Part shown: positions 27,409 through 36,365 of the stretch, piece after piece
Layout of the letters: each line of letters opens with the position of its first letter
Position numbering within the stretch: position 1 is the stretch's first letter
Origin: CAIWHR01 sp963726775
Lineage (GTDB): Bacteria; Pseudomonadota; Gammaproteobacteria; Burkholderiales; Casimicrobiaceae
Length of the DNA stretch: 64,000 nucleotides
Direction of reading: 5' to 3'
Assembly: GCA_963726775.1 (NCBI GenBank)
Contig: CAVSDL010000013.1
Span: forward strand, 22,552-86,551
The notes under the pieces: model-generated
Database searches by the model: none
What the model saw: only the letters and a program-made list of their open reading frames with translations
Told to the model about the DNA's origin: nothing
Translations under genes and position numbers: made by a program

Positions 27409-29575
27409 CGCGGAGGGCAGCGCGCGCCGCATTGTGGTCAAACGTGCTCCCGCGAAGATTCCGCAGGCAGCCGGCACGGTCGCCGACCTGATATCGCCGG
27501 CGAAACCGGCGGACGTCAAGGCCAAGCCCGCAGGCCGCGGCCTCTCCGACCAGCTCGTCCGGCTCGGCATTGCGCGCGACCAGGATCTGGTGCTGCACTT
27601 GCCGCTGCGCTACGAAGACCACACGCGCGTGGTGCCACTCTCCGCCTTGAAGCCGGGCGTCGAGCAGCAGGCCGAGGGCACGGTCGTCAACACCGAGATC
27701 CAGTACCGGCCGCGACGGCAGCTGATGTGCGTGCTCGAAGACGGCGGTGATGATTTCGGCGGCCGCGCGCAGCTCGTCCTGCGTTTTTTTCACTTCTATC
27801 CCAGCCAGCAGAAGGCGCTGGCGCCGGGCAGGCGCGTGCGGGTGTTCGGCGAGGTTCGCGAGGGCCATTTCGGCCGCGAAATCGTGCATCCGCAATTCAA
27901 GGCGATCGAGCCGGGTACGCCGTTGCCCGATCGCCTGACGCCCGTTTACCCGACAACCGCGGGGCTCGCGCAGGAGACGCTGCGCAAGGTGACGGCGCGC
28001 GCGCTGGCCTCCGACCCCGCGCTTACGGCGGAAACGCTGCCCGAGTGGCTCGTCGTGCGGTGGCACCTCTGGAAGTTCGCCGACGCCGTGCGGTTCCTGC
28101 ACGCACCCCCGCCGCGTCTCAATGCGCTCACGCAGCACGCGCTGGACCAGCGCACGCACCCGGCGTGGACACGTCTCAAGTTCGACGAGCTGGTGGCGCA
28201 GCAGCTGTCGCTCAAGGCGCACCGCATGGCGCGCGCGGCGCGGCGTGCGCCGGTGCTGACGGGCACGGGCGAACTCACCGATGCGCTGCTGGCAAGGGTG
28301 CCGTTCAGGCTCACCCGCGCGCAGGAACATGTGCGCCGCGAGATCGGCCACGACCTGAAGCGTGCCACGCCGATGCAGCGCCTGCTGCAGGGCGATGTCG
28401 GCAGCGGCAAGACCATCGTCGCGGCGCTGGCTGCGCTGCAGGCGATCGAGTCCGGGCGGCAGGTCGCGTTCATGGCGCCTACCGAAGTTCTCGTCGAACA
28501 GCATTACCGGAAGCTTGCGCAGTGGCTCGAGGGCCTGCCTGTCGGGGTAGCGCGCCTCTCGGGGGGGCTGCCGGCGAAGCAGCGCCATGCGGCACGCGCG
28601 GCGATAGGCAGCGGCGAGGCGATGTTTGCGATCGGCACGCATGCGCTGTTCGAAGAGGAGGTGCTGCTGCCGCGTCTGGGTCTTGCGATCGTCGACGAAC
28701 AGCATCGCTTCGGCGTCGCGCAGCGCCTGAAACTGCGCGGCAAGGCGATGGGCGAGGCGCACCAGCTGATGATGAGCGCGACGCCGATCCCGCGCACGCT
28801 GGCGATGACGTTCTACGCCGATCTCGACGTGTCGGTGCTGGACGAGATGCCGCCCGGCCGCACGCCGGTCGCCACGCGCCTCGTCAACAACCAGCGACGC
28901 GCCGAGATCATCGAGAGAGTGCGCCGTGCCTGTGCCGCCGGCGCGCAGGCGTACTGGGTCTGCCCTCTGATCGAGGAATCCGAGACGCTCGAGCTGCAGA
29001 CGGCCGTCGCGCTGCACGCGGAGTTGACGGCGGCGTTGCCGGAATTCAAGGTCGGACTTCTCCACGGACGGATGAAGCCCGATGCCAAGGCGATGGTGAT
29101 GGCCGACTTTGTCGCGGGAGCGATCGATGTGCTGGTGGCGACGACGGTGATCGAGGTCGGCGTCGACGTGCCGAACGCGTCGCTGATGGCGATCGAGCAC
29201 GCGGAGCGCTTCGGCCTCGCGCAGTTGCACCAGTTGCGGGGACGCGTCGGGCGCGGCGCGGCAGAGAGCGCTTGCTATCTGCTGTTCGAGGAACCGCTCA
29301 CCGATACTGCGAAGGCGCGCCTCAAGGTGATCTACGAAAGCACAGACGGCTTCGAGATCGCACGCCAGGATCTCGTGATCCGCGGCCCCGGGGAGTTCCT
29401 GGGCCCGCGCCAGTCGGGGGTGCCGCTGCTTCGGTTCGCCGACCTGGAGAAAGACGTGGCGCTGATCGAGCAGGCGCGTGACGCCGCCGACGAACTGCTG
29501 CAGAAGGATCCCTCGGCTGCTGCCGCCCATCTCGCGCGCTGGCTGGGCGGCAAGCAGGAATTCATCAAGGCGTGA
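27398..29575 (+). CDS. recG: ATP-dependent DNA helicase RecG
   Basis: A protein of about 725 residues. An N-terminal wedge/OB domain precedes the helicase core: Walker A GDVGSGKT near residue 331, motif II DEQH near 432 (the RecG-type variant), motif III SATPIPRTLAM, and the motif V-VI region VIEVGVDVPNASLM and QLRGRVGRG. RecG remodels stalled forks and Holliday junctions. The frame is open from a TTG at 27398 that overlaps the ridA end. A GTG at 27434 is an alternative start, and neither has a strong ribosome binding site. Confidence 0.96.
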   Translation: MDPSAEGSARRIVVKRAPAKIPQAAGTVADLISPAKPADVKAKPAGRGLSDQLVRLGIARDQDLVLHLPLRYEDHTRVVPLSALKPGVEQQAEGTVVNTEIQYRPRRQLMCVLEDGGDDFGGRAQLVLRFFHFYPSQQKALAPGRRVRVFGEVREGHFGREIVHPQFKAIEPGTPLPDRLTPVYPTTAGLAQETLRKVTARALASDPALTAETLPEWLVVRWHLWKFADAVRFLHAPPPRLNALTQHALDQRTHPAWTRLKFDELVAQQLSLKAHRMARAARRAPVLTGTGELTDALLARVPFRLTRAQEHVRREIGHDLKRATPMQRLLQGDVGSGKTIVAALAALQAIESGRQVAFMAPTEVLVEQHYRKLAQWLEGLPVGVARLSGGLPAKQRHAARAAIGSGEAMFAIGTHALFEEEVLLPRLGLAIVDEQHRFGVAQRLKLRGKAMGEAHQLMMSATPIPRTLAMTFYADLDVSVLDEMPPGRTPVATRLVNNQRRAEIIERVRRACAAGAQAYWVCPLIEESETLELQTAVALHAELTAALPEFKVGLLHGRMKPDAKAMVMADFVAGAIDVLVATTVIEVGVDVPNASLMAIEHAERFGLAQLHQLRGRVGRGAAESACYLLFEEPLTDTAKARLKVIYESTDGFEIARQDLVIRGPGEFLGPRQSGVPLLRFADLEKDVALIEQARDAADELLQKDPSAAAAHLARWLGGKQEFIKA

Positions 29576-29577
29576 CG

Positions 29578-29613
29578 GCGCCATTGCGGCGCGCTAAGGC
29601 GCCGCAGTGGCGC
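29578..29613. terminator. Strong hairpin directly after recG
   Basis: Fifteen-base arms GCGCCATTGCGGCGC and GCGCCGCAGTGGCGC pair with a single G:U wobble around a six-base loop, starting two bases after the recG stop. No T-run follows, so it may be an RNA 3'-end stabiliser or a non-canonical terminator. Confidence 0.55.
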
Positions 29614-29683
29614 AGGACGCTGTTGCGCAGGAGGTGATGTATTTACCATTTCGGAGCTGGGTGACACTTTCGCAAATGTGATT

Positions 29684-29758
29684 GTCGTCCCGCGAACGCG
29701 GGGACCCAGCGACGTTCGACCCGCGGCACTGGATTCCCGCGTTCGCGGGAACGACGAC
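29684..29758. repeat. REP-like inverted repeat, copy 2
   Basis: Same design and orientation as the repeat at 7822-7893: a GTCCCGCG-aa-CGCGGGGAC stem, a spacer, then CACTGGA followed by the palindrome TTCCCGCGTTCGCGGGAA and CGACGAC. It lies in the 436-bp recG-hemA gap, which otherwise holds only the hairpin after recG and the hemA promoter region. Confidence 0.7.
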
Positions 29759-30011
29759 ATTTCCGCAGCCGTTGTCACTCGATCCGGCAATACTCAGCAG
29801 GGCCGCGCCGCACCTCTTTTCCAGTATCGCGCCCCGAGAACGACCATTGCCGGTCGGCTCCCGCGCCTCCGGTCGGACCGACTCTAGCCAAAATTATGCA
29901 ATAAGCATAAAATGGGCCATAAACATCCCCCTTTTTCAACCCAAATCAATGTCTTGCAGTTCGCCGCCGGGTCGGGTAGTCTAAAATGCGAGCGACCAGC
30001 TTGATACGTCC
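29759..30011 (+). promoter_or_regulatory. Region upstream of hemA with AT-rich promoter candidate
   Basis: The remainder of the recG-hemA gap holds no gene. The stretch 29884-29925 is AT-rich (CAAAATTATGCAATAAGCATAAAATGG) and contains the small inverted repeat TTATGC-aata-GCATAA. A TAAAAT about 30 bases before hemA could be a -10 element. The promoter cannot be assigned by eye with confidence. Confidence 0.35.
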
Positions 30012-31265
30012 ATGTCCCTTTACGCCCTCGGCCTGAACCACGCGACCGCGCCCCTCGACGTGCGGGAGCAGGTCGCGTTCTCCCCGGACGCGCTGGGCCA
30101 CGCCCTGCGCGACCTGCTCGCACGGCCGAAGGTCAAGGAAGCGGCAATCCTGTCGACCTGCAACCGGACCGAAGTCTATATACATGGCCCCGAGCCGGAG
30201 CCGGTCGTGCAATGGCTGGAGGATTTCCACCGCGTCCCGAAGGATTCGCTGTCGCCCTACATCTACACGCTGCCGCGCGAGCGAGCCGTCACCCATGCGT
30301 TCCGCGTCGCCAGCGGCCTCGACTCGATGGTGCTGGGCGAGCCGCAGATTCTCGGGCAGATGAAGCAGGCGGTGCGCCACGCCGAATCGGCGGGCACCCT
30401 GGGTCTGGTGCTGAACCGGCTTTTCCAGCGCACCTTTGCGGTGGCCAAGGATGTCCGCACGCAGACCGACATCGGAAGCTCGTCGATTTCCATGGCGGCG
30501 GCTTCGGTCAAGCTCGCCGAGCGCATCTTTCCGTCGATCGCCGAACAGCGGCTGCTGCTGATCGGCGCGGGCGAGATGATCGACCTGACCGCGACGCATT
30601 TCGCGGCGCGGAACCCGAAGTCGATCACCATCGCCAACCGGACGATCGAGCGCGGCAGGGAGCTCGCGGCGCGGTTCAAGGCCGAGGCGATCACGTTGAA
30701 CGAGATGCCGGACCGGCTGGCCGAGTTCGATATCATCGTCACCTGCACCGCGAGCACGCTTCCAATCCTGGGCAAGGGGTTGCTCGAGCGCGTCGTGAAG
30801 GCGCGTCGCCACTCGCCGATCTTCATCGTCGACCTCGCCGTGCCGCGCGACGTCGAGCCCGAGGCCGCGGAACTCGATGACGTGTTTCTCTACAGCGTCG
30901 ACGACCTCTCCAACATCGTCAAGGGCAATCTGCAGATCCGCAGGGAGGCCGTGACGCAGGCGGAGGAGATGATCGCGACGCAGGCCGAGAGTTTCCTGCG
31001 CTGGCTCGACGGCCGCGCCGTGGTTCCGACGATCACGGCGTTGCATGGCCACCACGACGAACTCCGCGCGGCGGAACTCGAGCGCGCCCGCAAGCTCCTG
31101 GTCGCGGGCACTCCGCCCGAACAGGTTCTGGAGGCGCTCGCGCGCGGCCTTACCAACAAGTTCCTGCATGCCCCCACGCAGGCGCTCAATCAGGCCGGCG
31201 ATGCCGAGCGTGCCGAGCTGATCGCAATGTTCCAGCGGATCTACAAGATCCCGGACGTGCCTTAG
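30012..31265 (+). CDS. hemA: Glutamyl-tRNA reductase
   Basis: A 417-residue protein, full length. The catalytic Cys50 lies in EAAILSTCNRTEVY. The family signature VASGLDSMVLGEPQILGQ follows, then the NADPH-binding domain with LLLIGAGEMIDL and a C-terminal dimerisation domain. It reduces Glu-tRNA to glutamate-1-semialdehyde, the first committed step of C5-pathway tetrapyrrole synthesis. The order hemA-prfA-prmC is classical for beta- and gammaproteobacteria. Confidence 0.97.
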   Translation: MSLYALGLNHATAPLDVREQVAFSPDALGHALRDLLARPKVKEAAILSTCNRTEVYIHGPEPEPVVQWLEDFHRVPKDSLSPYIYTLPRERAVTHAFRVASGLDSMVLGEPQILGQMKQAVRHAESAGTLGLVLNRLFQRTFAVAKDVRTQTDIGSSSISMAAASVKLAERIFPSIAEQRLLLIGAGEMIDLTATHFAARNPKSITIANRTIERGRELAARFKAEAITLNEMPDRLAEFDIIVTCTASTLPILGKGLLERVVKARRHSPIFIVDLAVPRDVEPEAAELDDVFLYSVDDLSNIVKGNLQIRREAVTQAEEMIATQAESFLRWLDGRAVVPTITALHGHHDELRAAELERARKLLVAGTPPEQVLEALARGLTNKFLHAPTQALNQAGDAERAELIAMFQRIYKIPDVP

Positions 31266-31481
31266 CGCCGCGTACTTCCGGGTGTGCGGACGGCGCGCGG
31301 GACGCCGCGCCGCCGGTGCCCGATTCCACAGCCGCGTCGTCCCGGGGTTCGCGGGCCGGCGAATCGTCCGTTCAAGCAATGAAAGTGACGTTGGCGCGGA
31401 GCGCCGGCTGCGTTCCGGATAACATTGCGGCATTTGCGCGCTCCCGCGGCGGGCCCAGCTGCAAGAGCATCCCGGACAATC

Positions 31482-32573
31482 ATGAAATCGTCGCTCCGCG
31501 CCAAGCTCGAAGCGCTCGCGCGCCGCCAGGACGAGCTCGATGCCACGCTGTCGTCGGCCGATGCGGTGCGCGACCTCGACCGTTACCGCGCGCTGACCCG
31601 GGAGCGATCCGAAATCGCGCCCGTGGTCGCCGGCTTTCGCGAATACGTCGCGGCGGAAGGCGACGTTGCGGCCGCGGTCGAATTCGCCCGGGATCCCGAA
31701 ATGAAGGCCTTCGCCGAAGACGAGCGCGCGTCCGCAGCGGCGCGAATGGTGCGGCTCGAGGCCGACCTGCAGCGGATGCTCTTGCCGGGCGACCCCAACG
31801 ACGAGCGCAACGTGTTCCTCGAAATCAGAGCGGGCACCGGCGGCGACGAATCGGCGCTCTTCGCCGGCGTGCTCTTCCGCATGTACACGCGCTTCGCCGA
31901 GCGCCAGGGCTGGCAGGTCGAAATCGTCTCCGAGTCGACCGCGGAGCTCGGCGGCTACAAGGAAGTGATCCTCCGCATCATCGGCAGGGGCGCGTACTCG
32001 AAGCTGAAATTCGAATCCGGCGGCCACCGCGTGCAGCGAGTCCCCGAGACCGAGGCGCAGGGACGCATTCACACCTCGGCATGCACGGTCGCGGTGATGC
32101 CGGAGGCCGATCCGATCGCGGCCACACAGATCAACCCCGCCGAACTGCGGATCGACACGTTCCGCGCGTCGGGCGCGGGCGGCCAGCACGTGAACAAGAC
32201 CGATTCCGCGGTGCGCATCACGCACTTGCCGACAGGCCTCGTCGTCGAGTGCCAGGACGACCGCTCGCAGCACCGCAACCGCGCGCAGGCAATGGCCGTG
32301 CTGGCGGCGCGGCTCCTCGACCGCGAGCGCCTCGAGCGGCAGCAGAAGGAAGCCTCGGTGCGCAAATCGCTCATCGGCAGCGGGGACCGCAGCGAGCGCA
32401 TCCGCACCTACAATTTTCCGCAGGGCCGCGTCACCGACCACCGGATCAACCTGACGCTCTACAAGATCGACGCCATCGTCGACGGCGACATGGCCGAGCT
32501 CACGGGCGCGCTCGCGCAGGAGCATCAGGCCGAGGAGCTCGCGGCGCTTTCCGGGGACGAGACGGCGGGATGA
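31482..32573 (+). CDS. prfA: Peptide chain release factor 1
   Basis: A 363-residue protein, the usual length. The catalytic loop FRASGAGGQHVNKTDSAVRITHLPTG contains the GGQ motif that triggers peptidyl-tRNA hydrolysis at UAG and UAA codons. EIRAGTGGDESALFAG and RVPETEAQGRIHTSACTVAV are the other class-1 RF blocks. It ends in an ATGA overlap with the following GNAT gene. The downstream prmC methylates the GGQ glutamine. Confidence 0.97.
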   Translation: MKSSLRAKLEALARRQDELDATLSSADAVRDLDRYRALTRERSEIAPVVAGFREYVAAEGDVAAAVEFARDPEMKAFAEDERASAAARMVRLEADLQRMLLPGDPNDERNVFLEIRAGTGGDESALFAGVLFRMYTRFAERQGWQVEIVSESTAELGGYKEVILRIIGRGAYSKLKFESGGHRVQRVPETEAQGRIHTSACTVAVMPEADPIAATQINPAELRIDTFRASGAGGQHVNKTDSAVRITHLPTGLVVECQDDRSQHRNRAQAMAVLAARLLDRERLERQQKEASVRKSLIGSGDRSERIRTYNFPQGRVTDHRINLTLYKIDAIVDGDMAELTGALAQEHQAEELAALSGDETAG

Positions 32574-33094
32574 AGCTTCCGGCCCCGTGGCTGCAGACGC
32601 CGCGTCTCGACCTGCGCGAGTTCGTCGCCGCCGATTTCGACGATCTCTATCGCCTCGACCGCGATCCGCGCGTGATGAAATACATCGGCGATGGCCGCCT
32701 TTCGACGCGCCGGCAGGTTGCCGCCGCGATTCCTCGCGTGCGGAGCGTCTACGCCCTCTATCCGGGATTCGGCACCTGGCGCGCGTCGCGCCGGGACTCG
32801 GGCGCGTACATCGGCTGGTTCACGCTCAAGTACATCCCGAACACCGTCGACGTCGAGGTCGGCTATCGGCTGCTGCACGAAGCGTGGGGGCAGGGCTTCG
32901 CGACCGAAGGCGCGCGCGAGCTCGTTCGCTACGGTTTCGGGGACCTGGGTCTCTACCGGATCATCGGCCTCACCCATCGGGACAACGCTGCGTCGCAGCG
33001 GGTGCTGATGAAATCCGGCCTGAAGAGTGCAGGTTGGGGCCGCTACTATGGATGGCGCGTGCGGGTATTTGCCGCGCAGAACTCGTCTCCATGA
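32570..33094 (+). CDS. GNAT N-acetyltransferase (RimJ/RimL-like)
   Basis: A 174-residue protein. The order TPRLDLREFVAADFDDLYRLDRDPRVMKYIGDGR, EVGYRLLHEAWGQGFATEGARELVRYGF and HRDNAASQRVLMKSGL is the RimJ/RimL-like acetyltransferase_3 pattern, with the acetyl-CoA loop G-Q-G-F-A-T-E-G. Its ATG overlaps the prfA stop (ATGA), so translation is coupled to RF1. Genes of this type N-terminally acetylate ribosomal proteins or small amines; the substrate is unknown. Its position between prfA and prmC departs from the usual direct adjacency of those two genes. Confidence 0.9.
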   Translation: MKLPAPWLQTPRLDLREFVAADFDDLYRLDRDPRVMKYIGDGRLSTRRQVAAAIPRVRSVYALYPGFGTWRASRRDSGAYIGWFTLKYIPNTVDVEVGYRLLHEAWGQGFATEGARELVRYGFGDLGLYRIIGLTHRDNAASQRVLMKSGLKSAGWGRYYGWRVRVFAAQNSSP

Positions 33095-33115
33095 GCGGCG
33101 CACGGCCGCCCGGAT

Positions 33116-33338
33116 CGCCCGCGCGAGCAGGGCAACGCCAAGGAGCGAAGCTCGCGTCTGCGAGCGCGGGCGGCGGCCGACCACCAAACGCAACGCAGAA
33201 CCTACAACTTTCCGGAGGCTGCGCGAATCACCGCGGCCTCCGCGATGTCGAGGGGACTCGTTGCGTCGTGGCGTCGGCCGCCACCCGCGCTCGCAGACGC
33301 GCCCTTCGGGCCTGGGCTTCGCCCTGCTCGCGCGGGCG
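33116..33338. repeat. 223-bp nested imperfect palindrome filling the GNAT-prmC gap
   Basis: Four nested arm pairs share one centre near 33227. They are 33116-33133 with 33321-33338 (CGCCCGCGCGAGCAGGGC), 33154-33181 with 33273-33300 (28 bp, one mismatch), 33188-33195 with 33259-33266 (ACGCAACG) and 33214-33219 with 33236-33241 (GGAGGC). The whole gap from GNAT stop to prmC start is 307 bp, and no gene fits in it. It could be a MITE-like palindromic repeat or a long RNA hairpin that separates expression of prfA-GNAT from prmC. Confidence 0.75.
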
Positions 33339-33401
33339 TCCCCTGGGGGCAGCGCAGCGGCGACCGACGCAGGTGTTGGGGCACGACATACAGTCGGCGC
33401 G

Positions 33402-34226
33402 ATGACGGTCGGCCGCGCGCTTGCGGGTTGCGGGCTCGTGCCCCTCGACGCGAAGGTGCTGCTCGCGCACGTGCTGAGTGAGGGCCGGGCATGGCTCGCC
33501 GCACATGCCGACGACCTCTTGACCCCGGCGCAGGCCGACGCATTCTTCGCGCTGGCGAAGCGTCGTCGCGACGGTGAGCCGATTGCGTACCTCGTCGGCG
33601 TTCGCGAATTCTGGGGATTGCCGTTGGTCGTATCGCCCGCGGTCCTGGTCCCGCGGCCCGAGACCGAAACGCTGGTCGAGCTCGCTCTGGCGCGGCTGCC
33701 GGAAGACCGCGACGTGCGCGTCCTCGACCTCGGCACCGGCAGCGGCGCGATCGCGCTGGCGCTTGCGCACGAGCGGCCGCGCGCCAGCGTGCTCGCCACC
33801 GATGTTTCGGCCGACGCGCTCAACGTCGCCCGCGAGAACGCACGCCGGCTGCGGCTGCCCAACGTCGAATTCGCGCAGGCAAGCTGGTACGACGGCATTC
33901 CTGCGGCGGAGAGCGGCGCCGGCTTCGATCTCATCGCCTGCAATCCGCCGTATGTCTCGGGAGGAGACCCGCATCTCTCCGACGGGGACGCGCGCTTCGA
34001 GCCGCTGGCGGCGCTTTCGCCCGGCGGTGATGGTCTCGATGCGCTGCGCACGGTCGTCGCCGGCGCGCCCCGACGGCTCGCGCACGGCGGCACGCTCGTC
34101 GTGGAGCACGGCTACGACCAGTCCGAGGCCGTGTGCGCGCTGTTCGCGGCGGCGGGATTCACACGGATCGTTACGGCGCGCGACCTGGCCGGGATCCCGC
34201 GCATCGTCGCGGGACGCGCTGCCTGA
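33402..34226 (+). CDS. prmC: Peptide chain release factor N5-glutamine methyltransferase
   Basis: A 274-residue protein, the usual length. VLDLGTGSGAIALALAHERP is the SAM-binding motif I, and LIACNPPYVSGGDPHL contains NPPY, which binds the glutamine side chain. AKRRRDGEPIAYLVGVREFWGL and VLVPRPETETLVELAL are signature PrmC/HemK blocks. It methylates the GGQ glutamine of RF1 and RF2 and so fits with prfA upstream. The start at 33402 is just after the palindromic element. Confidence 0.96.
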   Translation: MTVGRALAGCGLVPLDAKVLLAHVLSEGRAWLAAHADDLLTPAQADAFFALAKRRRDGEPIAYLVGVREFWGLPLVVSPAVLVPRPETETLVELALARLPEDRDVRVLDLGTGSGAIALALAHERPRASVLATDVSADALNVARENARRLRLPNVEFAQASWYDGIPAAESGAGFDLIACNPPYVSGGDPHLSDGDARFEPLAALSPGGDGLDALRTVVAGAPRRLAHGGTLVVEHGYDQSEAVCALFAAAGFTRIVTARDLAGIPRIVAGRAA

Positions 34227-34340
34227 AATTCTTTTCGGGCGGAAGTCGAAGATCGGCGCACGCGCGGCGATGACCTGGCTCGAGGCGCGCGCGGCGGAAC
34301 GTGAGCATACCCCCGCCCCGCCAAGCCTCCAGCGGTGGCG

Positions 34341-35405
34341 TCAGCCGGGCAACGGTACCGAGAGCTTGGCCGCCCAGGGCGACAGCGCCGGCATGATCGT
34401 CGGATAGAGCGCAACGCCGTGGTCGCGCTGCTCGTGCAGCCGCCGCATTCCCGCTTCGCCCGGCACGCGCACGCGCTTTACACCGGGCCGCGGCGGGCTG
34501 TCATGGCTCACGCGCACCATGTGGTCCATCTGCCGCTTGAAATTCGCGAGCCCGCCGAAGGCTTCGGGGTCGAACACCTGCACGAAAACGGTCCCGCCCC
34601 AGCCTTCCGCCGCATCGGCACGCCCGAAGCCGGAGAGCCCCGCGGTCATCGCCTCGATCAGGAGCGCGAGGCCAAAGCCCTTGTATCCGGCATCGAGGCC
34701 GCCCAGCGGGAGCAGCGCACCCTTGTTCTCGGCGAAGAGCGACCCCGGATCGTCGGTGGCATTGCCCGCGTGGTCGATGAGCCAGGGGCCCGGCAGCCGG
34801 CGGCCGGCATTCATTTCCTGGCGCGCGAAGCCCATGCTGGTGATCGACGTCGAGACATCGATCAGGATCGGGTCGCCCGAGGTGGGCAATCCCGCCGCGA
34901 TCGGGTTTGGCGTGATGATCGGCGACAGACCGCCGTGGGGCACGACCGCGACGACCGTAGGATCCGAGCTCTCGACGATCGCAACGAGCCCGCGCTCGGT
35001 GGCGCGGAGCAGGTAAGCGGCGAGGCACGCGATGTGATGCGAGCGGCGGATCGCGACGGTTCCGGTGCCGTGCGCGGTCGCCATGACCGCGGCGGTGTCG
35101 AGCGCCCGGAGGGTCAGCCACGGGCCGGGCAGCCGGCAGCCGTCCCACGTCTGTGCGGCGGAACGCGCGTTGACGACGATGGGTTCACCCGACGTGGCCA
35201 TGGCGCCGTTTTCGATCTCGCCCAGGTACGGCGCAAGCAGCGCAAGTCCGTGTGTCGTGTGGCCGAGCAGGTCGCCCGTGAGCAGGACATCGGCGACGTC
35301 GCGCGCCATGTCGCCGCGCAAGCCGGCGCGCTCCAGCAGCGCTTTGGCAAATGCCGCCAGCGCGTCGGCCGAATAACGCGGCGCTGACGCCGGGACCGCG
35401 CTCAT
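34341..35405 (-). CDS. Malate/L-lactate dehydrogenase-type (Ldh family) NAD(P) oxidoreductase
   Basis: A 354-residue protein, full length for the family that includes YiaK, AllD and malate/sulfolactate dehydrogenases. HTTHGLALLAPYL and VAIRRSHHIACLAAYLLRATERGLVAI are signature blocks, and ENKGALLPLGGLDAGYKGFGLALLIEAMTAGLSG is the C-terminal cofactor region. It oxidises a 2-hydroxy acid or reduces a 2-oxo acid. The start overlaps the stop of the HpaI-type aldolase by four bases, so the two form a translationally coupled pair. The aldolase product, a 2-oxo or hydroxy acid, could be its substrate. Confidence 0.92.
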   Translation of the reverse strand: MSAVPASAPRYSADALAAFAKALLERAGLRGDMARDVADVLLTGDLLGHTTHGLALLAPYLGEIENGAMATSGEPIVVNARSAAQTWDGCRLPGPWLTLRALDTAAVMATAHGTGTVAIRRSHHIACLAAYLLRATERGLVAIVESSDPTVVAVVPHGGLSPIITPNPIAAGLPTSGDPILIDVSTSITSMGFARQEMNAGRRLPGPWLIDHAGNATDDPGSLFAENKGALLPLGGLDAGYKGFGLALLIEAMTAGLSGFGRADAAEGWGGTVFVQVFDPEAFGGLANFKRQMDHMVRVSHDSPPRPGVKRVRVPGEAGMRRLHEQRDHGVALYPTIMPALSPWAAKLSVPLPG

Positions 35406-36160
35406 TTCGTGAATTCGCGCAGCATGTCGAGCCCGTCTTTCGCGGCACGTCCGATGAGCCACGTGTCGGTGCCGTAGAGCAGCACGTTCACCCCCAGCTT
35501 GACGAGACGTTCGGTCTGCGTGCGGCTCATTGCCGTGGTTCCGACGGACTTGCCGGCGGCACGGGCAATCGCCGTCGACTCGGCGACGAAGGCCTGCACG
35601 CGCGGGTCGTCCACCTGCCCGGGGATGCCCAGTGCCACCGAATAGTCGAAGACGCCGAGATAGACGAGATCGAGGTCCGGCACGGCAACGATGCGCTCGA
35701 GATGCGCGGCCGCCGCAGGCGTTTCGACCAGGACGCCGGTGAACGGATAGCCGGGGGCGAGCTTCGGCTGCGGCGGAATGCCATAATGTCCGCCACGCGT
35801 GTACGGGTTGTAGCCGCGGGAGCCGTGCGGCGGAAAATGAGCCATGGCGACGGCACGCGCGGCGGCGGCGGCATCGGCGATCTGCGGGACGACGACGCCG
35901 TGGGCGCCGAGGTCGAGCGCGCGCTGGATGAAGAACGCATCACCGCCCGGTGTGCGCACCAGCGGCGACGCGCCGCCGTCTTCGCACGCGGTGATACCGG
36001 CATCGAGCGTCGCAAAATCCCAGCCGCCGTGCTCGCAGTCGAGGATCACGAAATCGAAGCCGGCGGCGGCGAGCGTTCCCGCCAGAGGGCCCGAGGGCAT
36101 CACCTGCCAGATTCCGGCAACCACCTTTCCGGCGGCGAGCCTGGCTTTGAGCGGGTTCAT
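35402..36160 (-). CDS. HpcH/HpaI aldolase family protein
   Basis: A 252-residue protein of typical length. FVILDCEHGGWDFATLD carries the metal-site Glu and His of the family. SPLVRTPGGDAFFIQRALDLGAHGVVVPQI is the conserved (beta/alpha)8 block, GVLVETPAAAAHL has the metal-ligand Glu, and VYLGVFDYSVALGIPGQVDDP has the Asp. It catalyses retro-aldol cleavage of 4-hydroxy-2-oxo acids or similar. It is the upstream gene of an ATGA-coupled pair with the Ldh-family dehydrogenase. Confidence 0.92.
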   Translation of the reverse strand: MNPLKARLAAGKVVAGIWQVMPSGPLAGTLAAAGFDFVILDCEHGGWDFATLDAGITACEDGGASPLVRTPGGDAFFIQRALDLGAHGVVVPQIADAAAAARAVAMAHFPPHGSRGYNPYTRGGHYGIPPQPKLAPGYPFTGVLVETPAAAAHLERIVAVPDLDLVYLGVFDYSVALGIPGQVDDPRVQAFVAESTAIARAAGKSVGTTAMSRTQTERLVKLGVNVLLYGTDTWLIGRAAKDGLDMLREFTK

Positions 36161-36365
36161 CGTCGGATGCGCAGCATGATGAAAGGAGGATCTGCGCGCA
36201 AGTTGACGCGGCAGCGCGATTCTCCGACGATTCTACCTGACGGGTGGCCACCCTGCCCCGCCGTCCAACGCATCCACCACGACAGCGCCGGCGTCCCGTC
36301 GCAAACGGAAGCCGCGCTCCCGAGCCTGCCTTGATCACCCGCCCGCTTTCGCGGATCGCCCCCTC

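Noticed and set aside
27311..29584. A 757-residue open frame antisense to recG
   Set aside because: It is Arg/His-rich with no family resemblance and lies wholly opposite a clear recG; a GC-skew shadow.
29946..32525. An 859-residue open frame antisense to hemA and prfA
   Set aside because: Shadow of two conserved genes.
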